Shown: positions 9,032-18,604, counted from the first letter of the stretch. The stretch: DNA of 64,000 bases from DASUPK01 sp963821705 (GCA_963821705.1 CAWGEV010000007.1:310001-374000); one strand, 5' to 3'. Numbers and translations are program-made. The notes: a model not told the origin generated them from the sequence alone.

Positions 9032-10066
9032 TTACGAGGCTTCGACGGCCTCGACGATGGCGCCCGTGTTGGTGCCCCAGTGCTCCTCGGGGTCGGGCGG
9101 CATGTCGCGCAGGTACCACTCGGCGTCCAAGGCGCCCTTGGTCCCGCTGCCGGCCGCGGTCACGGCCTGGCGATAGGTGTGGTCGACCAGATCGCCGACG
9201 GCGAAGACGCCGCCCAGCTTGGTCTTGGTCGAGGGCTCGTCGACGACCACGTAGCCCTCGTCGTCGAGCTCGACCTGGTCCTTGACCAGCTCGGAGCGGG
9301 GCCGGTGTCCGATCGCCACGAAGGCGCCGCCGACCTCGATCTCCTGCTCCTCGCCGGTCTCGGCGTGCTGGAGGCGGACCTTGGCGATCTTGCCGTCGTC
9401 GCCGGCGACGAACTCGACCGGGACGTACGGCGTCAGGAACTCGATGTTGTCCTTGCCGCGAGCGCGCTCCTGCATGATCTTCGAGGCCCTGAACTCGTCG
9501 CGCCGGTGCACGATCGTCAGCTTGTCGGCGAACTTCGAGACGAAGATCGAGTCCTCCATGGCGGAGTCGCCGCCGCCGATCACGGCCACGTTCTCGCCCT
9601 TGAAGAAGGCGCCGTCGCAGACGCCGCAGGTGGAGACCCCGCGGCCGCCGAGCTCGATCTCGCCGGGGATGCCGAGGCGCTTGGGCTCCGCGCCCATCGA
9701 CAGGATCACGGCCTTGGCCCTGTGGACGTCCTTGCCGACCTTGACGGTCTGGATGCCGCCGTCGGTCAGCTCGACCTCGGTGGCGTCGTCGGTGATGAAG
9801 CGGGTGCCGAAGCGCTCGGCCTGGGCCCGGAACTGATTCATCATCTCCGGCCCCATCACGCCCTCGGGATAGCCCGGGTAGTTCTCGACGTCCGTGGTGT
9901 TCTGGAGCTGGCCGCCCCACTGGAATCCCTCGATCACCAGGGGCTCGAGCTCGGCGCGTGCGGCGTAGAGCGCGGCCGTGTAGCCGGCGGGGCCGCCGCC
10001 GAGGATTATGAGGTTCTCTGGTGAAGCGTCCTCGAGCTTCTCGTTTTCCGCTGTGGTGTCGGCCAT
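9032..10066 (-). CDS. trxB: Thioredoxin-disulfide reductase
   Basis: A 344-residue FAD/NADPH enzyme that reduces thioredoxin. LIILGGGPAGYTAALYAARA is the FAD motif, VSTCGVCDGAFFKG holds the redox-active CxxC, VIGGGDSAMED is the NADPH motif, and GVFAVGDLVDHTYRQAVTAA is the C-terminal FAD motif. A 25-residue acidic N-terminal extension (ADTTAENEKLEDASPEN) precedes the fold. The ATG has an AAAGGA ribosome site. TATAAA-like sequence (complement of 10121-10127) lies about 55 bases upstream and may be its promoter. No thioredoxin gene is adjacent. Confidence 0.95.
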   Translation of the reverse strand: MADTTAENEKLEDASPENLIILGGGPAGYTAALYAARAELEPLVIEGFQWGGQLQNTTDVENYPGYPEGVMGPEMMNQFRAQAERFGTRFITDDATEVELTDGGIQTVKVGKDVHRAKAVILSMGAEPKRLGIPGEIELGGRGVSTCGVCDGAFFKGENVAVIGGGDSAMEDSIFVSKFADKLTIVHRRDEFRASKIMQERARGKDNIEFLTPYVPVEFVAGDDGKIAKVRLQHAETGEEQEIEVGGAFVAIGHRPRSELVKDQVELDDEGYVVVDEPSTKTKLGGVFAVGDLVDHTYRQAVTAAGSGTKGALDAEWYLRDMPPDPEEHWGTNTGAIVEAVEAS

Positions 10067-10147
10067 TCCGTCCTTTCGGAGCCTACCCAGAGCCTCGGTT
10101 GAGAGACCCTTACTTCACTTTTTATAGTAGCGGGGTCCGCGCGTTTG

Positions 10148-11302
10148 CTACGGGCCGGCCGGGGCCGTCTCGGGCTCCCCGACGCCGATCCGCTCCGAGT
10201 GGCCACGTCCCTCCCGCTCCCAGCGCTGCACCGTGTTGCGCAGCTGGAAGAAGGCGATGATTCCGGGCGGGATCGGCAGCCAGAATGCGATCACGCGATA
10301 GGTGAGAACGGCGGGGAAGACGTCGCCGCTGGGGACCCCGAAGAGGACGAATGCGCCGATCAAGCCGGCGTCCACCGCACCGACCCCCCCGGGCGCGAAG
10401 GGAAAGAGGTTGGCGACCGTGCCGAGGAAGAAGCCCTGGATCACGACTCCGAGCGGCACCGAGACGCCGAAGGCGTGGAAGCTCGCCCAGAGGATGGCGA
10501 TGTTCGCTCCCCAGAACCCGATCGCCCCGCCGAACGTCATCGCGCCCGCGCTCGGATGCCGGACCAAGGCGATCGCGGTCCGCGTCCCCTGCGCGAAGGT
10601 CGCGGGCACGGTGGCGAGCCGCTTGGCGACGGCACCGAAGCGTCCCGATGTATGACGCTCGATGCGACGCTCGAAGTCGTTCGGCAGAAACGCCATCGCG
10701 AGCCCGATAGCGACCGCCACCAGCGCAAGGCTGGCGGGGATCAGCGTCCCGGCGAGCGGCCGCTGCCCCGACAGCACCCCCGTCCAGAGCAGGAAGCCGA
10801 AGATGATGATCGCCGCGAGGTAGACCGAATAGAGGACGACCAGGAATGCCACCATGCGGCAGACCGACTGGCGGCGCTCCATTCCGGCCTTGCGAAGGGC
10901 CCAGTAGGTGAGCAGGATGCCCCCCGCCCCGCCGGCGGAGAAGAGCCGGGTGGCCGCGAGCCCGGCCATGGTGATCTGGTAGCTCTCTCTCCACTCGAGG
11001 TGGATCACCCTCTCGCCGACGACGCCGCGGAAGAGGGCGACGTAGGCCGCGAACATGGCCAGGCAACAGACCACGCCGACCGCAATCCAGACCGGGTCGC
11101 CCTGATCGATCTTGGCAAGCGCGTCCTGGAGGTCGAAGAGCTTGGGGATCAGCACGTAGATCGCGACCAGCAGGAGGACCACGGCGACCGCCGTCTGGAT
11201 CAGTCGCTTCGGGTCCGCGAAGAAGCTGGGCTCGGCCTCCGCGACGATCTCGCGGGCCGTTTCCTCGTGCTCCGAAGCGCTCGCTGTGCGCTCCTCCCTC
11301 AC
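10148..11302 (-). CDS. Lysylphosphatidylglycerol synthase TM-region/UPF0104 family membrane protein
   Basis: A 384-residue integral membrane protein with about eight hydrophobic segments. The conserved AGLAATRLFSAGGAGGILLT and the C-terminal GTVANLFPFAPGGVGAVDAGLIGAF belong to the flippase-like UPF0104 family (the transmembrane half of MprF and related proteins). Members move lipids or polyprenyl-linked intermediates across the membrane or act with glycosyltransferases. There is no catalytic MprF domain. The start is GTG at 11302. A PAP2-like gene lies just upstream on the same strand (25 bases), consistent with shared lipid function. Confidence 0.83.
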   Translation of the reverse strand: MREERTASASEHEETAREIVAEAEPSFFADPKRLIQTAVAVVLLLVAIYVLIPKLFDLQDALAKIDQGDPVWIAVGVVCCLAMFAAYVALFRGVVGERVIHLEWRESYQITMAGLAATRLFSAGGAGGILLTYWALRKAGMERRQSVCRMVAFLVVLYSVYLAAIIIFGFLLWTGVLSGQRPLAGTLIPASLALVAVAIGLAMAFLPNDFERRIERHTSGRFGAVAKRLATVPATFAQGTRTAIALVRHPSAGAMTFGGAIGFWGANIAILWASFHAFGVSVPLGVVIQGFFLGTVANLFPFAPGGVGAVDAGLIGAFVLFGVPSGDVFPAVLTYRVIAFWLPIPPGIIAFFQLRNTVQRWEREGRGHSERIGVGEPETAPAGP

Positions 11303-11326
11303 GCACAGGATGTTCGCAAACGGGCG

Positions 11327-12280
11327 TTACTGATTCGCGATGCGTTCCAGGCGCTGCAAAGCTCGACTCACGGCCTGGGCCACGGGCTCCACGTAGCGCT
11401 CGCCGCGCCTGACGGCAAGCACGATGGCCACCCCGGCGAGCAGGTCGACCACGTAGTGCTCGCCGAGGTAGACGAGGGCGAAGCCGAGGGTCCCCGCGTA
11501 CGCCAGGCCGGCGGCGCCGGCCTTCGGACTCATCTCGGCGAGCAGCAGCGCCGCCATCAGCGACGTGCCGAAATGCAGGGAAGGCATGGCGGCCCACGGG
11601 TTGCCGCCCAAGGCGTCGTAGAGGACAGGCCAGGCCTTCCCCCATTCCTCCTCGCCGACCTCCACCATGATCCGCCGGACCTTCGCGTCGGTGTGCCCCT
11701 CCTCCGACGCCCACCAGGGCGGCGCCGTCGGAACCGCCGCATAGAGGATGCAGCCGAGGTCATAGACGGCGGACATCTGTCTGGCCGAGCGGGCGAACTG
11801 CTGCTGGTCGCGACTGAGTATCCACGTGAGGGCCGCGTGCGGCTCGAAGAACCAGGACCAATGTACCCAGGAGAGGAAACGGTCGACGATGTTGCCCTTG
11901 CCGAGACCCGCCAGGGTTCTCTGGAGCCTCACGTTGGGCAACTCGCCCCCACCCAGCACCCGATCCGCGCGGATCGGATAGCCGACCCGCAGGCGGCTGC
12001 GCAGCGCCTCGGGGTCGTCGTAGGGAAGCTCGTGACTCATCGTGAACATCCACATCTGGAGCGCGTACATGCCGGCGTCCCGCAGGCGCGTCCGCGGACG
12101 GATCACCGCCAGAGCGGGAGGCCCGGCGGCCATTGCCGCCGTGGTCACCGCCGCCGGAATCCGGCGCTTCTTCCGCAGCAGAGGAACCGCGAAGGCCGCG
12201 GCCAGCGCCGCTGCCGCCGCACCCCTCACCAGGGGGCGCCACGGGGACGAGGTTCTGGGTGCGCTGCCGTTTCGGGCCAA
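11327..12280 (-). CDS. PAP2/inositolphosphotransferase-like membrane protein
   Basis: A 317-residue protein with an N-terminal hydrophobic region and the PAP2/AUR1 signatures: VPTAPPWW, AAMPSLHFGTSLMAAL and LGEHYVVDLLAGVAIVLAV. The His of PSLHF and the His/Asp of EHYVVD form the phosphatase/phosphotransferase centre. AUR1-type proteins transfer inositol phosphate or remove lipid phosphate. The TTG start at 12280 is uncertain because no good ribosome site is seen; a downstream start would shorten the N-terminus. It heads a two-gene unit with the flippase-like gene and is divergent from the PAS-GGDEF-EAL gene. Confidence 0.82.
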   Translation of the reverse strand: MARNGSAPRTSSPWRPLVRGAAAAALAAAFAVPLLRKKRRIPAAVTTAAMAAGPPALAVIRPRTRLRDAGMYALQMWMFTMSHELPYDDPEALRSRLRVGYPIRADRVLGGGELPNVRLQRTLAGLGKGNIVDRFLSWVHWSWFFEPHAALTWILSRDQQQFARSARQMSAVYDLGCILYAAVPTAPPWWASEEGHTDAKVRRIMVEVGEEEWGKAWPVLYDALGGNPWAAMPSLHFGTSLMAALLLAEMSPKAGAAGLAYAGTLGFALVYLGEHYVVDLLAGVAIVLAVRRGERYVEPVAQAVSRALQRLERIANQ

Positions 12281-12355
12281 CGCGGCGCGAGTCTACGGGC
12301 AGCGGGTCGTGCAGGACGCCTAAAGCCCTGCATAGGAACCTGCCGATGGTGGAGT

Positions 12356-14053
12356 GTGAGCACGACAGGCATCGCAACCGCTCCGACGAACGGAGCACCG
12401 CCGACGATCACGATCCTCGAGGGGCTGCCAGACGCGATCGTGCTCCTCGAGAGCGACGGCGCCATCGCCTACGCGAACGCCGAGGCCGAGCGGCTCTATG
12501 GCCGCCAACCCGCGGACCTGTTGGGCTTGATGTACCCGTCGCTCCTCGCCGAGCCCTTCGCGGCCAGCTACGCGGAGCTGCTCGCGCGCTTGGCCTCAGG
12601 CGAGCGCATCGACCTCCTCGGTGAGAGGCGCGAGGTGGTCGGCCTCCGGCAGGACGGCTCCACCTTGCCGATGGAGTTGACGCTGAGCGAGGTCGCGGTG
12701 GGACAGGCGCATTCTCTGGCGGCCGTGGCGCGCGACATCAGCGACCGCAAGGCCGCCGAGGCTCGCCTCCAGCAGATGGCGAACAAGGACGGCCTGACCG
12801 AGTTCGCGAACAGGATCGGATTCGAGCGCGCCCTGACCGAGGACGTCGTCCACTCGGCGCGCTACGGAGGCGGTGGATCCGTGATCGCCATCGGGGTCGA
12901 CAACTTCCAGTACATCAACGAGTCGCTGGGCCAGGAGGCGGGCGACGAGCTGCTCGTCGAGGTGGCGGAGCTGATCCATCGCCGCCTGCGCAAGACCGAC
13001 ATCCTCGCTCGAGTCGGCGGCGACACGTTCGGTGTGCTCGCGCACGACACCGTGCTGGAGAAGGGCGTCGCGCTCGCCGAGGAGCTGGTCGAGATCGCGA
13101 GGCAGAAGCCCTTCGTCATCAGAGGAGAGGGCGTGCGGATCACGATGAGCGCTGGGGTCACCGCGCTCAATGGCCGGTCGATGGTCGGCGGCAAGCTGCT
13201 GGCGGAGGCGGAGAGCGCGATGCACGGCGCCAAGGCGGCCGGACGGGACCGCGTCGTCGGCTTCGACCTGAACGGCGAACCGGACGGTGACGAGCGCCGG
13301 GTCTGGACCGAGCGCGTTCGCCGAGCGACCGAGCGCGGCCTGTTCCTCCTCACGAGCCAGCCAATCGTGAAGCTGGCGACCGGCGAGACCACCCAGCACG
13401 AGGTGCTCCTGAGGATGCGGGAGGACGGCGGGGGCCTCGTGGAGCCCGCGTCCTTCCTGGCGACGGCCGAGCGCTATGGCCTGATCGGGAAGATCGACCG
13501 CTGGGTGACCCAACAGGCCGTGCGCCTGATCGCCGCGCACAACAAGGAGGGACGAGAGCTCATCCTCGAGGTCAACCTCTCGGCGAAGACGATGGGCGAT
13601 GCGCGGTTCCCGGACGAGGTGAGTCAGGAGCTGACCTCCAGCGGGATCGATCCTTCGAGCCTCATCTTCGAGGTGACCGAGACGGCCGCCCTCGCCGACA
13701 TCGAACACGCGAGGGCCTTCGCGCGCAACCTCGCCAAGCTCGGTTGCCGTTTCGCCCTCGACGACTTCGGCGCGGGCTACGGCTCCTTCTACTACCTGAA
13801 GCACCTGCCGATCAGCTACCTGAAGATCGACGGGGAGTTCATTCGCGACCTGCCCGAGAGCCACACCGACCAGCTGATCGTGCGGGCCCTGGTCGACGTG
13901 TGCAGCGCGCTCGGCATCAAGACGATCGCCGAGTACGTCAGCGACCAGGAGCGGATGGACATGGTCCGCGAGCTCGGAGTCGACTTCGCCCAGGGCTACC
14001 ACCTGGGCAGGCCGGAGCCGGTCTCCGCGCTCAGGGCGCTCAGGGCCGGCTGA
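12356..14053 (+). CDS. PAS-GGDEF-EAL protein with degenerate GGDEF
   Basis: About 565 residues from the GTG at 12356. A PAS domain (residues about 15-135, LEGLPDAIVLLESDGAIAYA) is followed by a GGDEF domain (about 145-305) and an EAL domain (about 320-560). The GGDEF signature reads GGDTF, so the catalytic acidic residue is replaced and cyclase activity is doubtful; it may bind GTP as a regulatory domain. The EAL domain keeps EVLLRM, EVNLS, FEVTET, ALDDFGAGYG and YLKIDGEF, with EVL in place of EAL, so c-di-GMP phosphodiesterase activity is plausible. No membrane helix is seen. The start overlaps no other gene and lies 75 bases from the divergent PAP2 gene. Confidence 0.86.
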   Translation: MSTTGIATAPTNGAPPTITILEGLPDAIVLLESDGAIAYANAEAERLYGRQPADLLGLMYPSLLAEPFAASYAELLARLASGERIDLLGERREVVGLRQDGSTLPMELTLSEVAVGQAHSLAAVARDISDRKAAEARLQQMANKDGLTEFANRIGFERALTEDVVHSARYGGGGSVIAIGVDNFQYINESLGQEAGDELLVEVAELIHRRLRKTDILARVGGDTFGVLAHDTVLEKGVALAEELVEIARQKPFVIRGEGVRITMSAGVTALNGRSMVGGKLLAEAESAMHGAKAAGRDRVVGFDLNGEPDGDERRVWTERVRRATERGLFLLTSQPIVKLATGETTQHEVLLRMREDGGGLVEPASFLATAERYGLIGKIDRWVTQQAVRLIAAHNKEGRELILEVNLSAKTMGDARFPDEVSQELTSSGIDPSSLIFEVTETAALADIEHARAFARNLAKLGCRFALDDFGAGYGSFYYLKHLPISYLKIDGEFIRDLPESHTDQLIVRALVDVCSALGIKTIAEYVSDQERMDMVRELGVDFAQGYHLGRPEPVSALRALRAG

Positions 14054-16946
14054 CCCGCTCGAGCGGGATCAGGAACGACTCATAGGCCTCGCCGGTCGCC
14101 TCCTGGAGGCCGATCTCGCAGGTGCGGTTGCTGCACACATACGCGTCGTGGGAGCTGCCCGCAAGCTCGGCGGCCTCCTCGGAGGTGGCCGACGCGGTCA
14201 GCTCCGGATGGAGCAGCCCGCGGTCCCCGGCCATCCCGCAACAGGTGGCGCGGATCGGCTGCACGACCTCGTCGGCGATCGCCTCCGCGATCTCGCGGAA
14301 CCGGCGCTCGAGGCCCATGTGCCGCGTCGAGCAGGTGGGGTGAACCGCGACCGAGCTGAGCTTCTCCTTGATCCCCAGCTTCGGCAGGAGGCGCTGCGCC
14401 CACTGGACCGAGTCGAGGATCTCGAGCTTCCCGTGGCGCTCCCGGTTCTCCTCGCTGAGGATGGACGAGACCTCGGAGGCGAGCCCCAGCGCACAGGAGC
14501 TGGCATCGATCACGACCGGCAGCTCGCCTTCGTCGCTCCAGCGCCAGAGCGCCTCAACGGTCCGGTTGGCCATCTTCGCGGCGCCGTCGGTGTAGCCCTT
14601 TGAGGTCCAGGGAACCGAGCAGCAGTTGCCGGCGACGTCGCCGGGGATCCAGACGGGCATCCCGGCGCGCGCAGAGACGGCGACCATCGCCTCGGGAAGG
14701 GGCAGGCCGGAGCCGTCGTTCCGTGGCGGTCCGAAGATCCGGTTGACGCACGCCGGCATGTACACCGCGGCCGCACCCTCGCGCGAGGTCCGCGGCAGCT
14801 TCGCGGGCGCCGGCTTCGGCATGGTGCGCGGCCAGGCCGGGACGAGCTCGGCGCTGAAGAGGGACCGGGCCGCGCCGGCGCCCGCTCTCATCAGAGGTCC
14901 GGCGAACGTCCCGGTGCGCAACCCGGCGCGGGCCGCATGCTCCACCGACCGCCAGTGCTCCGCGAGCCGCACCCCGCGATGCTGGTCGCCCTCGCCGTGC
15001 TCCTGGGCGCGGAAGCCCTTGATCAGCTTGCCGGTGTCGATCCCCAGCGGACAGGCGATCTGGCAGGTGCCGTCGGCGGCGCAGGTCTGGATGCCGTCGT
15101 ACTCGTACTGCTCGAGCAGGGCCGTCTGGACGGGCGAGCCCTTCGGCTGGCGGGCCATCTCGCGGCGGATCACGATTCGCTGCCTCGGAGTGGTGGTCAG
15201 GTGGCGGCTCGGGCAGACCGGCTCGCAGAAGCCGCACTCGACGCAGGTGTTGGCGATCTCCTCGATCTCCGGCGTCGTCTTCAGGTTGCGGAGATGGGCG
15301 CCGGTGTCCCGGTTGAGCAGCACCCCGGGGGCGAGCACCCCGTCGGGGTCGGCAAGCGCCTTGACCCGCCACATCAGCTCGGTCGCCCTCTCCCCCCACT
15401 CCCGCTCGACGTACGGGGCCATGTTGACGCCGGTCCCGTGCTCCGCCTTCAGCGACCCGTCGTACTTCTCCAGGATCAGCTCGACAAGCTTCTCCATGAA
15501 CGCCTCGTAGCGGTCCGTGTCCTCCTGCTTGGAGAAGTCCGGCGTGAGCATGAAGTGGAGGTTCCCGGCGGATGTGTGACCCGCGACGCCCGGCAGGAAG
15601 GCGTGCTCGGTGAGGAGCCCCTGGATGTCGCGGGCGGACTCCGCGATTCGCTCCGGCGGAACGCAGACGTCCTCGATGATCAGCGATGTCCCCGGCGGCC
15701 GGAGGCGGCCGATCAGGCCGTGCAGGCCCTCGCGGACCGTCCAGGACACCTCGATCCGCTCGGGATCGCGAGTGAAGTCGGGCGGCCTGATCAGCTCGTG
15801 CTCGCGAAGGATCTCCTCGGCGCCGGCGACCAGCCGATCGAGCTCACCCTCGCTCTCGGCCCCGAACTCGACGAGCAGGGCCGCCGACCGCGGCGGCAGC
15901 TCCAGCCAGTCCTGCGGCGCTCCGGCGATGTTCTGCGCCGCGACCATCAGCGCCGGGGCGACCATCAGCTCGACCGCGGTGGCCCCAGACTCGACCAGTG
16001 CGGGGACGGGCTCGGTGGCCGACTCGATCCCGTCGAAGTGGAGCCAGGAGACGGTTGTCCGCGAAGGCAGCGGCACCGTCTCGAGAACGGCCTCGGCGAT
16101 GAATCCCAGAGTGCCCTCGGACCCGATCAGCAGGCGCCGGAAGATCTCGACCGGCTCGTCGGCGTCGAGGAACGCGCAGAGGCGGTAGCCGGTCGTGTTC
16201 TTGATCCGGAACTTCTTGCGGATCCTGGTGGCGAGGCTCTCGTCGCCGCGGATCTCGTCGCGGATCTGCGCCAGGCCCCTGGCGAGCTCCGGCTCGGCGG
16301 CGGTGAAGCGCTCGGCCGCGTCGGGCGCTGCGGTGTCGACCACCGTCCCCGACGGCAGCACGAAGGTCAGCGAGCGAACCGTGCTGTAGGAGTCCGCGAC
16401 CACCCCGCACCGCATGCCGCCGGAGTTGTTGGCCAGGACGCCGCCGACGCAGGCGATGTCCGTGCTGGCGGGGTCGGGACCGAGCTTGCGGCCGTGGGGT
16501 GCGAGGACCCGGTTGGCGTGCCCGAGGACCGTCCCGGGCCTGACCCGGGCGCGGGCCCCGTCCTCGAGCACCTCCACCCCGGTCCAGTGCCGGCGCACGT
16601 CGACGAGGATGCCGTCGCTCTGCGACTGGCCGTTGAGGCTGGTCCCGCCCGCCCGGAACGTCACCGGCACGCCCTTGCTCCGGCCGTACGCGAGAACCTT
16701 GGAGACGTCGTTCGCGTCCCTCGCCATCACCACCGCCTTGGGCAACAGCCGGTACGGGCTCGCGTCCGACGCGTAGCCGACCAGGTCGATGACCCTGGTC
16801 AGCATCCGGTCGGCGCCGAGCAGGTCGATCAGCTCGCCGCGCAGGGGCTCGGGAGTCCCCCAGGCGAGCTCATCCGGCGCCCGGTCCTTGGACGCCTCGC
16901 TCCCCTCCGGCGCGATCCGGTGGACGTCCGGCGCAAGCAGGTCCAT
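14040..16946 (-). CDS. FAD-binding and Fe-S-binding 2-hydroxyacid (D-lactate type) dehydrogenase
   Basis: A 968-residue fusion. Residues about 70-560 form a FAD-linked oxidase of the GlcD/DLD type (VTFRAGGTSLNGQSQSDGI; GPDPASTDIACVGGVLANNS; LKAEHGTGVNMAPYVER). Residues about 600-690 hold two ferredoxin-like segments, CVECGFCEPVCP and CAADGTCQIACPLGID, and the rest contains CCG-type cysteine domains (CSTRHM, CCGMAGDRG). This is the layout of the three-in-one D-2-hydroxyacid dehydrogenases that pass electrons to the quinone pool. The ATG at 16946 is chosen; upstream codons are low-complexity and unconserved. The 3' end overlaps the convergent PAS-GGDEF-EAL gene by 14 bases. It follows a benzoylformate-decarboxylase-like gene by 47 bases. 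Confidence 0.88.
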   Translation of the reverse strand: MDLLAPDVHRIAPEGSEASKDRAPDELAWGTPEPLRGELIDLLGADRMLTRVIDLVGYASDASPYRLLPKAVVMARDANDVSKVLAYGRSKGVPVTFRAGGTSLNGQSQSDGILVDVRRHWTGVEVLEDGARARVRPGTVLGHANRVLAPHGRKLGPDPASTDIACVGGVLANNSGGMRCGVVADSYSTVRSLTFVLPSGTVVDTAAPDAAERFTAAEPELARGLAQIRDEIRGDESLATRIRKKFRIKNTTGYRLCAFLDADEPVEIFRRLLIGSEGTLGFIAEAVLETVPLPSRTTVSWLHFDGIESATEPVPALVESGATAVELMVAPALMVAAQNIAGAPQDWLELPPRSAALLVEFGAESEGELDRLVAGAEEILREHELIRPPDFTRDPERIEVSWTVREGLHGLIGRLRPPGTSLIIEDVCVPPERIAESARDIQGLLTEHAFLPGVAGHTSAGNLHFMLTPDFSKQEDTDRYEAFMEKLVELILEKYDGSLKAEHGTGVNMAPYVEREWGERATELMWRVKALADPDGVLAPGVLLNRDTGAHLRNLKTTPEIEEIANTCVECGFCEPVCPSRHLTTTPRQRIVIRREMARQPKGSPVQTALLEQYEYDGIQTCAADGTCQIACPLGIDTGKLIKGFRAQEHGEGDQHRGVRLAEHWRSVEHAARAGLRTGTFAGPLMRAGAGAARSLFSAELVPAWPRTMPKPAPAKLPRTSREGAAAVYMPACVNRIFGPPRNDGSGLPLPEAMVAVSARAGMPVWIPGDVAGNCCSVPWTSKGYTDGAAKMANRTVEALWRWSDEGELPVVIDASSCALGLASEVSSILSEENRERHGKLEILDSVQWAQRLLPKLGIKEKLSSVAVHPTCSTRHMGLERRFREIAEAIADEVVQPIRATCCGMAGDRGLLHPELTASATSEEAAELAGSSHDAYVCSNRTCEIGLQEATGEAYESFLIPLERVSRP

Positions 16947-16993
16947 TGGCGCCAGCCTAGACCGCCGGAGCTGTCCGGGCTGCGGACAACCCG

Positions 16994-18589
16994 CTAGAAC
17001 AGGGCCATGCCCGGCGTGACCGGGACTTCGACCAGCTGCGGCTTGTCCGATCCGATCGCGGCCTCGAGCGCCGCGTGGAGCTCGTCGCGGCCGCTGACGC
17101 TCTCGGAGGCGACGCCGTAGGCCTCCGCGACCCTGGCCACCTCCAGCGCGGGCAGGTCGAGGCCGGGAGCGCCCTTCACCTCCTCGATGTCGGCGAACCA
17201 CTTGAGGATCGAGTACTCCTCGTTGCGGAGGACGAGGAAGGAGACGGGCACGTCGTAGGCGGCCGCCGTCCAGAAGCCGGTGATCGCGTACTGCGCCGAG
17301 CCCTCGCCGAGGACGCAGACCACGGGCCGGTCCGGCTGCGCGAGCTGCACCCCGAGCGCGGCGGCCAGCCCGAAGCCGAGCCCGCCGCCCGCGCCGAAGT
17401 AGTAGCTGCCCGGCTTCGAGATGCGCAGCTGGTTGCGGAGCGCCAGGGTGCTCGACGGCGACTCCAGGACCACGATCCCGTCATCCGGGAAGACCTGGGC
17501 CAGGGTGTTGTGAACCATCGTCGGTGTCAGCGGGTCCGACTCCTCGCCGGCGCTCGGCTCGGGCAGGGGGTCTGGCTCGGCCCGGTTCGCCTCGCCGACC
17601 TCCGCCAGCAGCGCACGCAGCGCCAGGGCGACGTCGGACAGGATCACGTCGCCCATCGGCGCGCGCGCAGCCTCGTCAGGATCGCTGGTGATGGCGACGA
17701 GCGAGGCCCCCTCCGGCAGGAGCGGCCCCGGGATGTACGGGTAGTAGGGGAAGACCGAGGACCCGACGACGAGGATGAGGTCGCGGCCCTTGAGCGTCTC
17801 GGCGACCGGCCCGATCGCGGGCGGCAGGACCCCCTGGAAGAGCGGGTGGGCCTCCGGGAAACCGAGCCGCCCTCCGCCCGGGGCGGGCGACGCGAAAACC
17901 GGCAGCCTCTGCCGTTCGGCCAGCGCCACCGCGTCGTCCCAGCCGCCGCTGGCGTCGATGTCCGGGCCGGCGACCAGCACCGGGTTGCTCGCCTCGCCGA
18001 GCCGCTTCGCCAGGGCCTTGATGGCGCCCGGATCGGGCCCGAACCGGGGCTCCGTCTTGCGCTCGACCACCCGTCCTGACTCTTCGTCGGCGTCCACGTT
18101 CCAGTCGTCCATCGGCAGCGAGACGAACGCCGGCCCCCTGGGGGCGAGCGAGGCGGTGTGGATCGCGCGCGCCAGGGCGTGCGGCACGTCCTGGGCCCGG
18201 GGTGGCTCGAAGCTCCACTTGACGAACGGGTGGACCACCCGCGTGGCGTCGCGGTTCGTCAGGTTCGCCTGCATCGTGATGTGGGCGCGGACCTGCTGGC
18301 CTGCCGTCACCACGAGCGGCGAGTGATTCGCCTGGGCGTTGAAGATCGCGCCCATCCCGTTGCCCACCCCTGGCGCCGTGTGGAGATTGACGTGCGCCGG
18401 CCCGCCCGAGGCCTGCGCGTAGCCGTCCGCCATCCCCACCGCCACCGCCTCCTGCAGGCCGAGGACGTAGCGGAAGTCGTCGGGGAACTCGGCCAGCATC
18501 GGCAGCTCCGTGGAGCCGGGGTTGCCGAACATCGTCGTCATCCCGTGCTCCCTGAAGAGCTCGAAGGTGACCTCGCGAACGCTGCTCAC
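16994..18589 (-). CDS. Thiamine-diphosphate enzyme, benzoylformate decarboxylase-like
   Basis: A 531-residue ThDP enzyme. The N-terminal MFGNPGSTELPML and HVNLHTAPGVGNGMGAI match the benzoylformate decarboxylase positions that carry active-site Ser and His, and FPEAHPLFQGVLPP matches the second active-site His region. The ThDP Glu lies in LGLQEAVAVGMADGYA. The metal loop reads GEGSAQY, with Glu instead of the usual Asp, then WTAAAYDVPVSFLVL. Together with the downstream FAD/Fe-S 2-hydroxyacid dehydrogenase it suggests oxidation of an aromatic 2-hydroxyacid such as D-mandelate followed by decarboxylation; this pathway is inferred. Related carboligases or oxalyl-type enzymes remain possible. 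GTG start at 18589. Confidence 0.85.
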   Translation of the reverse strand: MSSVREVTFELFREHGMTTMFGNPGSTELPMLAEFPDDFRYVLGLQEAVAVGMADGYAQASGGPAHVNLHTAPGVGNGMGAIFNAQANHSPLVVTAGQQVRAHITMQANLTNRDATRVVHPFVKWSFEPPRAQDVPHALARAIHTASLAPRGPAFVSLPMDDWNVDADEESGRVVERKTEPRFGPDPGAIKALAKRLGEASNPVLVAGPDIDASGGWDDAVALAERQRLPVFASPAPGGGRLGFPEAHPLFQGVLPPAIGPVAETLKGRDLILVVGSSVFPYYPYIPGPLLPEGASLVAITSDPDEAARAPMGDVILSDVALALRALLAEVGEANRAEPDPLPEPSAGEESDPLTPTMVHNTLAQVFPDDGIVVLESPSSTLALRNQLRISKPGSYYFGAGGGLGFGLAAALGVQLAQPDRPVVCVLGEGSAQYAITGFWTAAAYDVPVSFLVLRNEEYSILKWFADIEEVKGAPGLDLPALEVARVAEAYGVASESVSGRDELHAALEAAIGSDKPQLVEVPVTPGMALF

Positions 18590-18604
18590 GAGACCGGACC
18601 CTAG

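Noticed and set aside
10145..12355. A 2.2 kb open plus-strand frame antisense to the flippase-like and PAP2-like genes, joined to the PAS-GGDEF-EAL gene
   Set aside because: It is low-complexity Arg/Asp/Glu/Gly-rich sequence caused by high GC codon bias; the minus-strand genes have recognisable domains and the real gene starts at 12356.
14937..16997. Long plus-strand open frame opposite the FAD/Fe-S dehydrogenase
   Set aside because: Shadow of the minus-strand coding frame, without any domain.
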